A stretch of DNA of 12,521 nucleotides from Oscillospiraceae bacterium (lineage in GTDB: Bacteria > Bacillota > Clostridia > Oscillospirales > Oscillospiraceae), in the NCBI GenBank assembly GCA_024404215.1, contig JAKSQI010000033.1, positions 1 to 12,521 of the forward strand. The letters are read 5' to 3'. Positions 7,037 to 12,521 of this stretch are shown here, piece after piece. Both the position numbers and the translations under genes were made by a program. Position 1 is the stretch's first letter. Each line of letters starts with the position of its first letter. The notes below the pieces were generated by a model, which saw nothing but the letters and a program-made list of their open reading frames with translations, did no database searches and had not been told where the DNA came from.

Positions 7037-7381
7037 TTAGCCTGCTTTGTAACAGCCATAAAAGTCCAGATTGTCAATGGCAAATTGCGCTTCATTCGGC
7101 AGGAATAAGTAGTTTCCCGAAATGAGGCGTTCGTAGATTTCGTCCTTAGTCATGTCTGTGTTCTCGTAGAGGAAATAAGCTACCTCAAGTGCCTGTTCCT
7201 CCCAAACCACCCCCACATGGTAGAGGGCATTGGATGCTTCAACCTCATCAAAGTGCACGTATTCTGATGTGAGTTGGCGATAAACCGCTTCCCGAGACAA
7301 ATACAGGCATTCATAGTCGCTGGCCCTTCTCACAGCATTGGCACTCCAATCAACAGAAAGATTCCTCATGGCATATAGCAC
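7037..7381 (-). CDS. Ltp-repeat (host cell surface-exposed lipoprotein) domain protein, possibly the detached C-terminus of the upstream gene
   Basis: Up to 114 aa holding two copies of the roughly 48-residue Ltp repeat (family PF07553 by pattern). Copy one runs from VDWSANAVRRASDY; copy two runs from VVWEEQALEVAYFL and ends with NEAQFAIDNLDF. Each has the family's W, A, Y, S/T, I/L-x-x-L and late A-x-x-A/V pattern. The longest frame begins with a GTG at 7381; an ATG lies at 7369. Neither has a ribosome binding site, and the protein has no signal peptide, though Ltp proteins are normally exported lipoproteins. It overlaps the end of a lipoprotein gene in another reading frame. Both facts suggest a frameshift (real, programmed or a sequencing error) that split one lipoprotein; a coupled downstream gene is the alternative. 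Confidence 0.6.
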   Translation of the reverse strand: MLYAMRNLSVDWSANAVRRASDYECLYLSREAVYRQLTSEYVHFDEVEASNALYHVGVVWEEQALEVAYFLYENTDMTKDEIYERLISGNYLFLPNEAQFAIDNLDFYGCYKAG

Positions 7382-7802
7382 TTTGAGCAGCTTTTGTCAG
7401 GCACAGGCAACGGTTTTGGCCATATTCCTCTAAATACTCGCCAATATAACGGAAAATTCGGCTTCCCTCGTGGTCGCTGATTACGATATCGCAAATAGTC
7501 GCACAGTCTATTAATCCATCAAACCAGACATTTTCTTCCCGCGATTGAAGGTAAGCGTCATAGATTTCCAGCATCTCTTTCTCCGTTAGGGCGTAGGTCA
7601 CAGGATTCTCTTCTTCATAGATATAGCCGATACTGACGTCGTGCTCATAGTACGGCTCTTCTTTGACCGGTCTTTTTGCCTCCAGTTGCTTGGCAGAGGC
7701 AGCATCTAGGGTAGATTGAACCTTTGAATCAGTTGTGCCGCAACCAGCAGCAACTAACAACAGGAAAAGCACCAGAAGAAACAGCAGTATTTTCTTTTTC
7801 AT
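7350..7802 (-). CDS. Small predicted lipoprotein, function unknown
   Basis: A 150-aa exported protein. Residues 1-20 form a signal peptide with KKK then a Leu-rich core, ending in the lipobox LVAAGC with Cys21 as the lipidation site. The mature part (22-150) is a small acidic/Tyr-rich domain of unknown function with a late NRCLCLTKAAQSAI segment, after which the frame soon stops. An upstream ATG at 7817 is open, but the ATG at 7802 has GGGAGG about 7 nt before it and gives a normal signal peptide. It has its own promoter and shares a terminator with the overlapping Ltp ORF (7037-7381). It may be the N-terminal half of a single lipoprotein whose C-terminal Ltp repeats are now out of frame. Confidence 0.75.
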   Translation of the reverse strand: MKKKILLFLLVLFLLLVAAGCGTTDSKVQSTLDAASAKQLEAKRPVKEEPYYEHDVSIGYIYEEENPVTYALTEKEMLEIYDAYLQSREENVWFDGLIDCATICDIVISDHEGSRIFRYIGEYLEEYGQNRCLCLTKAAQSAICHEESFC

Positions 7803-7879
7803 ATTCCATCCTCCCATTCTACGCCAGTTTGATTGTTTTTTCTAACTATCCCATTGAAACCAGCCGCAAAATCAGCCTA

Positions 7880-7908
7880 GATATAACAGATACCTTTAAT
7901 ATCGTCAA
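7880..7908 (-). promoter_or_regulatory. Sigma-A-type promoter for the lipoprotein gene
   Basis: On the minus strand TTGACG (7908-7903) is followed after 17 bp by TATATC (7885-7880). The leader would be about 70 nt before the ATG at 7802. A second -10-like TAGAAT lies closer to the gene but lacks a matching -35. Confidence 0.65.
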
Positions 7909-8061
7909 TAGTGTTAGGTAAATTATGTTCATCTGCACAATTTTTATAGCTTCTTTTTGGTTATACTGCTGATAGAGAAACGGTTTTTCCTAGTCTTCCC
8001 GTTGAATACAGTTGCTCCGTCATTGTCTGGCGTTTATTCTAACCAGGAGGGCGGTTTGCTA

Positions 8062-8090
8062 TTGTTAACAAGAGCTAAATCTGCTATAAT
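8062..8090 (+). promoter_or_regulatory. Sigma-A-type promoter for ychF
   Basis: TTGTTA (8062-8067) is followed after 17 bp by a perfect TATAAT (8085-8090). Transcription should start near 8097, giving an unusually long leader of about 128 nt before the ychF ATG. Confidence 0.75.
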
Positions 8091-8149
8091 AAAATGCCAT
8101 TTATAAATCCGCACTTAAATATCTGTGTTTCGGGAAGAGGCTTCGCCAA

Positions 8150-8171
8150 AATTGGTGTAGAATTGGTGTAA
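8150..8171 (+). repeat. Tandem 11-mer in the ychF leader
   Basis: Two head-to-tail copies of AATTGGTGTAG/A occupy 8150-8160 and 8161-8171. Either TTGGTGT could pair (with one G-U) with ACGCCAA just downstream (8171-8177). A third copy of AATTGGTGTAA occurs at 12319-12329. No function is evident. Confidence 0.5.
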
Positions 8172-8224
8172 ACGCCAAAGCCAAAGCCCGCAAACCCTTG
8201 AAAATAAAGGAGATATAGAAAAAA

Positions 8225-9316
8225 ATGAAATTAGGTATCGTAGGTCTGCCAAATGTAGGCAAATCCACTCTGTTTAATTCCATTACCAATGCCGGTGCCG
8301 AAAGTGCTAACTATCCTTTCTGCACCATTGACCCTAACGTAGGTATGGTTACCGTTCCCGATGAGCGTCTAACCTTCCTTAATGAAATGTATCAGCCCAA
8401 GAAGCTAACCCCTGCCGTCATTGAATTCGTTGACATCGCCGGCTTGGTTAAGGGTGCCAGCCGTGGCGAGGGTTTAGGCAACAAGTTCCTTTCCAACATC
8501 CGTATGACAGACGCCATTGTCCATGTCGTACGCTGCTTTGATGACACCAACGTTATCCATGTTGAAGGCAGCACCGATCCCCGCCGAGATATTGACATCA
8601 TCAATCTGGAGCTTGTCATGGCCGATATGGAAATGGTGGAGCGCCGCATTGAAAAGGCCAAGAAGGCCGCCAAGGGCGACAAGAAATTCCTCCATGAGGT
8701 TGAGGTTTTTGAAGGCCTGCTGGAGCACCTGAATGAGGGCAAGACGGCCCGGGTTTATGAGTGCAGCGACGAGGACCGTGAGCTGATTGCCACCAGTGAC
8801 CTGCTTACCATTAAGCCGGTGATCTATGCCGCTAACATGGATGAAGCCGGCGTAGCCAACTTTGACGCCAACCCCTATTACCATCAGGTAAAGGAAATCG
8901 CCGATGCCGAGGGCAGTCTGGTTCTGCCTATCTGTGCCAAAACCGAAATGGAAATTGCCGAACTGGATGAAGAAGAAAAAGGCATGTTTCTGGAAGAGCT
9001 GGGCATGACCGAATCCGGTCTGGACCGCTTGATCAAGTGCAGCTACAGCCTGCTGGGACTTATCTCCTTCCTGACATCCGGAAGTGATGAGTGCCGTGCC
9101 TGGACCATCACCAAGGGAACCAAGGCCCCTCAGGCAGCCGGTAAAATTCACACTGACTTTGAGCGCGGCTTCATTCGCGCTGAGGTTGTTGCTTTTGAGG
9201 ACCTGAAGGCCTGCGGAACCATGGCCGCAGCCCGTGAAAAGGGCTTGATTCGCTCCGAAGGCAAGGAGTATGTTATGAAAGATGGCGACATCGTCCTTTT
9301 CCGTTTCAATGTGTAA
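8225..9316 (+). CDS. ychF: Redox-regulated ATPase YchF (Obg-like/OLA1 family)
   Basis: A 363-aa universally conserved P-loop NTPase, the usual length, which binds ribosomes and prefers ATP over GTP. Visible motifs in order: G1 GLPNVGKST (7-15), switch region with NYPFCTIDPNVG (29-40), G3 DIAGLVKGAS (70-79), a coiled-coil insertion about 125-170, and the base-recognition NMDE (204-207), which replaces the NKxD of true GTPases and explains the ATP preference known in the family. The C-terminal TGS domain (about 280-363) includes the highly conserved APQAAGKIHTDFERGFIRAE stretch and ends in FNV. The start has AAGGAGAT (8207-8214) 10 nt upstream. It is transcribed from its own promoter after a long leader and is followed by a terminator 10 bp past the stop. 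Confidence 0.98.
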   Translation: MKLGIVGLPNVGKSTLFNSITNAGAESANYPFCTIDPNVGMVTVPDERLTFLNEMYQPKKLTPAVIEFVDIAGLVKGASRGEGLGNKFLSNIRMTDAIVHVVRCFDDTNVIHVEGSTDPRRDIDIINLELVMADMEMVERRIEKAKKAAKGDKKFLHEVEVFEGLLEHLNEGKTARVYECSDEDRELIATSDLLTIKPVIYAANMDEAGVANFDANPYYHQVKEIADAEGSLVLPICAKTEMEIAELDEEEKGMFLEELGMTESGLDRLIKCSYSLLGLISFLTSGSDECRAWTITKGTKAPQAAGKIHTDFERGFIRAEVVAFEDLKACGTMAAAREKGLIRSEGKEYVMKDGDIVLFRFNV

Positions 9317-9326
9317 GCTATTATTT

Positions 9327-9356
9327 AAAAACAGCGGTGTTACAGCCGCTGTTTTT
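9327..9356 (+). terminator. Intrinsic terminator after ychF
   Basis: A perfect 11-bp stem (9327-9337 with 9346-9356) closes an 8-nt loop and ends in TTTTTCTT. It lies between ychF and the permease gene, which starts only 18 bp later. Permease transcription must either read through this element or start at a promoter I could not identify. Confidence 0.88.
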
Positions 9357-9374
9357 CTTACCTGAGGTGCTGTT

Positions 9375-10646
9375 ATGATTTTTGCCATTATTCTTTTTGC
9401 CCTTACCTATTTATTAATGATTGCCCTTCCCAGGTTTCGCCCCTACATTGCTTTGGCCTCTGCCTTGGTTTTCATTATCACCGGCATGCTGCCGCTGAAC
9501 ATGGTTTTGGGAAGCATTGACTTTAATGTGCTGCTGATGATAGCGGGTACCATGGGCACAGTTGCCTTGGTTATTGAATCCGGCATGCCGGCTCTGCTGT
9601 CTGACTTAATTTTGGAAAAGGTCCCCAACGTCAAGTGGGCAATTGTTATTCTCAGCCTCTTCGCCGGTGTAATTTCTGCCTTTGTGGATAACGTTGCCAC
9701 CGTTCTGATGATTGCCCCGGTTGCTTTGGCTACTGCCAACCGGCTGGACATCAGCCCGGTCAAGATGATTATCGCCATTGCCGTTTCCTCTAACCTGCAG
9801 GGTGCCGCTACCCTTGTTGGCGATACCACGGCCATTCTTCTGGGCAGCTACGCAAACCTAAGCTTTAACGACTTTTTTGTCTATCTTGGCAGGCCCGGCA
9901 TGTTCTTCTTTACCGAAATCGGCGCTTTGATTTCTGCCTTTATTCTGCTATGGCTCTTCCGCAGGGAGCATGGGTCTATTGAAGCCGGCAAACGAACCGT
10001 TGTTGAGAATAAGGTACCTACGGTTCTTCTCTGCCTCACCGTTCTGCTTTTGATTGGTGCCAGCTTTATCCCCAAGAAGCCGGCTGTCACCAATGGTCTT
10101 ATTTGTACTGTCCTCATGGTCATCGGCGTTATTCACCACGGCCTGAAAAAACGCAGCCTTAGTGCCATCCTTTTCCCCCTGAAAGAAATTGATTATGAGA
10201 CAATCCTGCTTTTGGCGGGTCTCTTTGTGGTGATTGGAGGTATTACCCACCAGGGCGTAATAGACGCATTAGCCAGCCTTTTCGCAAAAATCGGCGGTGG
10301 CAGCAGCTTTTTGATTTATTCCGTTATTGTTTGGGCCAGTGTTCTCATCTCTGCCTTTATTGATAACATCCCTTATGTTGCCACCATGCTGCCGGTTACT
10401 CAGGGCATTGCCGCCGCTATGGGCATCAGCCCCATTCCCCTCTATTTTGGCCTGTTGGTTGGGGCTACCCTGGGGGGCAATCTAACCCCCATTGGTGCCT
10501 CTGCCAACATAACCGGAATCGGCATTCTGCGCAAAGCGGGATATGAAGTAAAAAACAAAGACTTTCTGGGTATCGGCATTCCCTTTACTTTAGCTGCCGT
10601 TATCCCCGCCTACCTTTTGGTTTGGCTTTTCTTTGGCCATCTGTAA
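9375..10646 (+). CDS. SLC13/ArsB-type ion transporter permease (IT superfamily)
   Basis: A 423-aa polytopic inner-membrane carrier with about 10-12 hydrophobic segments. It shows the two-fold internal repeat of the ion-transporter superfamily. The first half has SAFVDNVATVLMIAP (101-115) followed by GAATLVGDTTAILLG (143-157). The second has SAFIDNIPYVATMLP (326-340) followed by ATLGGNLTPIGASANI (364-379). These paired Asp-Asn and Gly/Thr-rich hairpins form the substrate/cation site in this superfamily. Relatives include ArsB arsenite exporters, NhaD-type antiporters and SLC13 Na+/anion symporters. No arsenic genes (arsR, arsA, arsC) are nearby, so arsenite export is not favoured. The ATG at 9375 has a GAGGTG (9364-9369) 5 nt upstream. 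No strong terminator is visible after it. The substrate cannot be predicted. Confidence 0.85.
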   Translation: MIFAIILFALTYLLMIALPRFRPYIALASALVFIITGMLPLNMVLGSIDFNVLLMIAGTMGTVALVIESGMPALLSDLILEKVPNVKWAIVILSLFAGVISAFVDNVATVLMIAPVALATANRLDISPVKMIIAIAVSSNLQGAATLVGDTTAILLGSYANLSFNDFFVYLGRPGMFFFTEIGALISAFILLWLFRREHGSIEAGKRTVVENKVPTVLLCLTVLLLIGASFIPKKPAVTNGLICTVLMVIGVIHHGLKKRSLSAILFPLKEIDYETILLLAGLFVVIGGITHQGVIDALASLFAKIGGGSSFLIYSVIVWASVLISAFIDNIPYVATMLPVTQGIAAAMGISPIPLYFGLLVGATLGGNLTPIGASANITGIGILRKAGYEVKNKDFLGIGIPFTLAAVIPAYLLVWLFFGHL

Positions 10647-10705
10647 TCCATTCTTTGGCTGCTGCCGTCTCTGTAAGCAGTGGATAGAATTTATGTTCCC
10701 TTCTC

Positions 10706-10734
10706 TTGACGAACGCAAAGGTATTGTTTAGAAT
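10706..10734 (+). promoter_or_regulatory. Sigma-A-type promoter for the acyltransferase
   Basis: TTGACG (10706-10711) is followed after 17 bp by TAGAAT (10729-10734), each one base from consensus. Transcription should start near 10741, a leader of about 26 nt before the ATG at 10767. It makes the acyltransferase independent of the permease gene. Confidence 0.75.
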
Positions 10735-10766
10735 GGACACCATGTAATATAGGAAGGATGATTCCC

Positions 10767-11930
10767 ATGGAAGAAAATCTGCCCCTGCACGAACCATTAG
10801 CCGAGGCGACGCCCTCCAGTTCTAAGTCCAGACTGGACTGCGTTGATATTGCCAAAGGCATTTTGATTTTAGCTGTTGTTCTCTCCCACGCCTGGTTTGC
10901 CAATGCAGACCTGTTAGGCAATTACTTCCCCTATTCTATGCCCGCCTTTTTCTTCCTGTCCGGCTATGTCTACAAGCCCGGACGGACCTATTGGCAGAAT
11001 ATGGGCCGTCGGGTTATTCAGCTGCTGCTGCCCTACCTGTTTTTCAGCATTTTCTGCTGTCTGCTTTATCCCATCTATAATAAGCTGGCCGCAGCCTCCA
11101 ACCCCTATATGATGGCCAAACTGGATTTGGATGCCTGGAAGGCAGTATGGGTCGCCTGTGTAAAGGGCGATGCCCTGAACATGCTGATGAGCACCCCCAT
11201 GTGGTTCCTCACCAGTCTCTTTACCGGCTCTATCTTCTTCTTTGCATTGGTCAATGCCGTCCGGGACAGTGCATGGAAGACCTGGATTACTGCCTTGGTG
11301 TTGGTAGCCCTTACGGTTGCTGTCGTTTGGATTAAAAAGGACCATTTCTGGCCTTGGCACATCGGCTATGCTCTGTTTGGCTGTGCCATGATGCTGCTGG
11401 GTGCCCATTTAGGGCAAAAAAAGCTCTTTGCTTCTTTCAGCGCAAAGACCCTTATCGCAGGCCTGATACTGCTGTTGGTTTCTGCCATTCTCAACCGCTT
11501 CTTCCCCGGTTCCGGAAAAACCAGCATTGAGCAGTACATTGAGGGTGACATGCTCTATGGTGTCATTACCTGCTTTGCCATAGCTTTGGCTGGCAGCATA
11601 GGCCTTTTATGCATCTGCACTTTGCTGGCCAAAATCCCCGGCATTCGTCACTTCTTCGGATGGCTGGGCCGCAACACCATCTGGATTCTCTGCATCCACT
11701 ATTCCGCCATCATGCTGATTGAGCTTTGGCTTTTCAACCACAAGGTGCTGTCCAACAGCCTGATTCAGGTTATCACCGTGGAGCTCTACGGCTACGGCTT
11801 TGTGAAAGACAAGCCCAGTGATATTGTCATTAAGATTCTGGTGGCCCTCCTCAGTATTGGTCTCAGTGCCATTTATGTAGCCATCCATAAAGCTGTTAAG
11901 AATGCCATAAAAAAGAAAAAGGAAGCCTAA
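10767..11930 (+). CDS. Acyltransferase family 3 membrane protein (O-acetyltransferase-like)
   Basis: A 387-aa polytopic membrane protein of the acyltransferase-3 type (PF01757 by pattern; fucose-4-O-acetylase/OafA-like), which typically transfers an acetyl or other acyl group onto a surface sugar, glycolipid or polymer. A ~20-residue Pro/Ser/Glu-rich cytoplasmic head precedes the signature LDCVDIAKGILILAVVLSH (23-41) with the conserved catalytic-type His41. The family's MPAFFFLSGYVYK segment follows at 58-70, then about ten membrane segments and a Lys-rich tail (IKKKKEA). An ATG at 10758 is in frame but directly abuts the AGGAAGG (10751-10757). The ATG at 10767 has proper spacing and is preferred. 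It has its own promoter and terminator. The substrate is unknown; the glycosyltransferase 6.7 kb away is too distant to assume a shared pathway. Confidence 0.88.
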   Translation: MEENLPLHEPLAEATPSSSKSRLDCVDIAKGILILAVVLSHAWFANADLLGNYFPYSMPAFFFLSGYVYKPGRTYWQNMGRRVIQLLLPYLFFSIFCCLLYPIYNKLAAASNPYMMAKLDLDAWKAVWVACVKGDALNMLMSTPMWFLTSLFTGSIFFFALVNAVRDSAWKTWITALVLVALTVAVVWIKKDHFWPWHIGYALFGCAMMLLGAHLGQKKLFASFSAKTLIAGLILLLVSAILNRFFPGSGKTSIEQYIEGDMLYGVITCFAIALAGSIGLLCICTLLAKIPGIRHFFGWLGRNTIWILCIHYSAIMLIELWLFNHKVLSNSLIQVITVELYGYGFVKDKPSDIVIKILVALLSIGLSAIYVAIHKAVKNAIKKKKEA

Positions 11931-11936
11931 CCCTTT

Positions 11937-11967
11937 ACCGCCATCGGTTCCCGATGGCGGTTTTCTT
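11937..11967 (+). terminator. Intrinsic terminator after the acyltransferase
   Basis: An 11-bp perfect stem (11937-11947 with 11951-11961) with a TTC loop is followed by TTTTCTT. It starts 6 bp after the stop codon and is the clearest plus-strand terminator in the right half. Confidence 0.9.
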
Positions 11968-11997
11968 ACCCCTCCGGCCTTCGGCCGAAGGGGTAAG
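11965..11997. repeat. 33-bp palindromic hairpin, REP-like
   Basis: Arms of 15 bp (11965-11979 and 11983-11997) match at 14 positions around a 3-nt TTC loop. No T-tract follows on either side, and it partly overlaps the tail of the acyltransferase terminator, so it is not an ordinary second terminator. It is GC-rich and followed by a purine-rich stretch with a smaller GAGAG/CTCTC hairpin (12001-12016). It could be a dispersed extragenic palindrome; that needs a genome-wide count. Confidence 0.55.
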
Positions 11998-12037
11998 AGG
12001 GAGAGGCGAGTCTCTCTGGCAAAAGCAATGGGCAACT

Positions 12038-12240
12038 CTTGTTCCAAGCAAGCCCAAACCATTTACAGGCGTGCCCTTTTGCTCCAAAACACTCCAACCC
12101 ATTTGCAGGGGTACCCTTGCTCCAAAACACTCCGGCCCATTTGCGTGGGTGCCCTTGCCCCAAAACATTCCGACCCATTTGCATGGATACCCCTTATCCC
12201 GAATAATCCCGAATCCATTGCCAAGATACCCTTGTGCAAG
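12038..12240. repeat. Degenerate tandem repeat, period 38-40 bp, about five copies
   Basis: Successive copies are marked by CCATTTGC-like blocks at 12059, 12099, 12137, 12175 and 12215 and by CCCTT blocks at 12074, 12114, 12152, 12191 and 12229. A typical unit reads CCCTTGCTCCAAAACACTCC, then a variable GG/AA/GA, then CCCATTTGC plus a short G-rich end. The two central copies are most alike and the outer ones are decayed. Unit borders form short palindromes such as GGGTACCC and GGCGTGCC. The mixed 38-40-bp spacing is not a multiple of three, so a translated repeat is unlikely even though short ORFs cross it. There is no cas gene and no regular spacer, so it is not a CRISPR array. Confidence 0.75.
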
Positions 12241-12322
12241 ACAGATATAAGCCGAAAAGGCTTCTAAAACAACAAGAGCTGCCCGAATGCCGACGTCCCG
12301 TAAGGATCTTTTTTGAAGAATT

Positions 12323-12364
12323 GGTGTAATCCCGAAAAATCGGGGTTACACCTTTCTTCTTTTT
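12323..12364 (+). terminator. Terminator-like hairpin before the right-edge gene
   Basis: A 13-bp stem (12323-12335 with 12340-12352) with an AAAA loop is followed by TTTCTTCTTTTT on the plus strand. One pair is G-U in plus-strand RNA but an A/C mismatch in minus-strand RNA, so plus-strand use fits better. It lies only 10 bp past the stop of the convergent partial gene, so it may act for both directions. Confidence 0.7.
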
Positions 12365-12521
12365 ACGCCACATATCTGTATTTCTGCGGATTCTTTTTTA
12401 CTTCGTCCATCATTGCCTGAATTTCCTTTTCATCGGGGATATCCATCATTCCGATAACTGAAAAATAAATATCGACCTTCACGTGGCAATGACCGTCGTA
12501 TTTATCATTATTGTGGACTTC
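12363..12521 (-). CDS. C-terminal end of an unidentified protein, cut by the window edge
   Basis: The minus strand is open from the edge to a TAA at 12365-12363, giving the last 52 residues of a protein. The fragment contains DKYDGHCHVKVDIYFSVIG, followed by an acidic helix (PDEKEIQAMMDEVKKNPQK) and the end YRYVA. The composition (charged helix, hydrophobic core strand) looks like a real protein and a hairpin terminator lies just beyond it. I do not recognise the family; more upstream sequence is needed to name it. Confidence 0.5.
   Translation of the reverse strand, partial: EVHNNDKYDGHCHVKVDIYFSVIGMMDIPDEKEIQAMMDEVKKNPQKYRYVA

Larger units (their letters stand above)
7803..8224. other. 422-bp divergent intergenic region
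   Basis: It separates the minus-strand lipoprotein gene from plus-strand ychF. It holds the lipoprotein promoter (7880-7908), the ychF promoter (8062-8090) and a roughly 130-nt ychF leader with a tandem 11-mer. Between 7910 and 8060 only very short ORFs without ribosome binding sites occur, and I recognise no tRNA or known riboswitch. Confidence 0.6.
11931..12362. other. 432-bp gene-free region rich in repeats
   Basis: Between the acyltransferase and the partial right-edge gene there is no credible CDS. The ORFs of 60-98 codons here lack ribosome binding sites and are built from the palindrome and the tandem array. In order it holds a terminator, a 33-bp hairpin, the 38-40-bp array, a small AAGCC/GGCTT hairpin (12249-12263) and a final terminator-like hairpin. 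Confidence 0.65.

Noticed and set aside
8474..9388. 304-codon minus-strand ORF antisense to ychF
   Set aside because: It is a long shadow caused by the strongly biased codon use of the highly conserved ychF; the translation has no recognisable domain and no promoter.
9375..10646. Arsenite efflux pump (arsB) as a specific call
   Set aside because: The fold and motifs fit the wider ion-transporter superfamily, but no arsR, arsA or arsC neighbour supports arsenic as substrate.
10647..10690. Terminator after the permease
   Set aside because: Only a weak CTGCT/AAGCAG-type stem with a large loop and no T-tract is present.
12038..12240. Possible CRISPR array
   Set aside because: The whole unit is repeated without unique spacers, copies are degenerate, and no cas gene is visible.
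11954..12267. Overlapping ORFs of 60-98 codons with apparent 13-residue repeats
   Set aside because: They arise from the palindrome and the 38-40-bp array, exist on both strands in several frames, and the repeat spacing does not hold one reading frame.

Overview
The window looks like chromosomal DNA from a moderate-GC member of the Bacillota, probably a gut-type Clostridia. The grounds are strong AGGAGG-type ribosome binding sites, TTGACA/TATAAT-like promoters with 17-bp spacers, U-tract hairpin terminators, and a BlaI/M56 regulator pair, a W-type ECF sigma/anti-sigma pair and Ltp-type repeats. The species cannot be fixed from sequence alone.

Layout. Positions 1-247 hold at most the tail of an upstream gene plus a strong minus-strand terminator. 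From 2738 down to 109 is a minus-strand operon: promoter, tRNA-dihydrouridine synthase (dusB-like), ECF sigma factor, zinc-finger membrane anti-sigma factor, terminator. Divergent from it, 2855-4057 encodes a membrane GT2 glycosyltransferase of the processive-synthase type. From 6902 down to 4248 is a second minus-strand signalling operon: a promoter overlapped by a 51-bp nested dyad, a BlaI-type repressor, and an M56/BlaR1-like membrane protease. The protease carries a large duplicated ectodomain in place of a beta-lactam sensor. Next, also on the minus strand, come a small lipoprotein ORF (7350-7802) and an overlapping out-of-frame ORF with two Ltp repeats (7037-7381), possibly one gene split by a frameshift. 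A 422-bp intergenic stretch (7803-8224) holds divergent promoters. The plus strand then carries ychF (8225-9316), a terminator, an ArsB/SLC13-type permease (9375-10646), a promoter, and an acyltransferase-3 membrane protein (10767-11930) with its terminator. The last ~430 bp before the edge hold no convincing gene. They contain a 33-bp hairpin, a degenerate 38-40-bp tandem array and another terminator-like hairpin, then the C-terminal end of an unidentified minus-strand CDS (12363-12521).

How the genes fit together. Two independent envelope-signalling modules (ECF sigma/anti-sigma and BlaI/BlaR-like) flank a membrane glycosyltransferase, and a surface-lipoprotein locus and an O-acyltransferase lie nearby. 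A cell-envelope theme is plausible, but the regulons cannot be read from this window. The most unusual items are the BlaR-like protein with a replaced ectodomain and its nested operator, the dusB-sigma-anti-sigma operon, the split lipoprotein/Ltp locus, and the tandem array near the right end.
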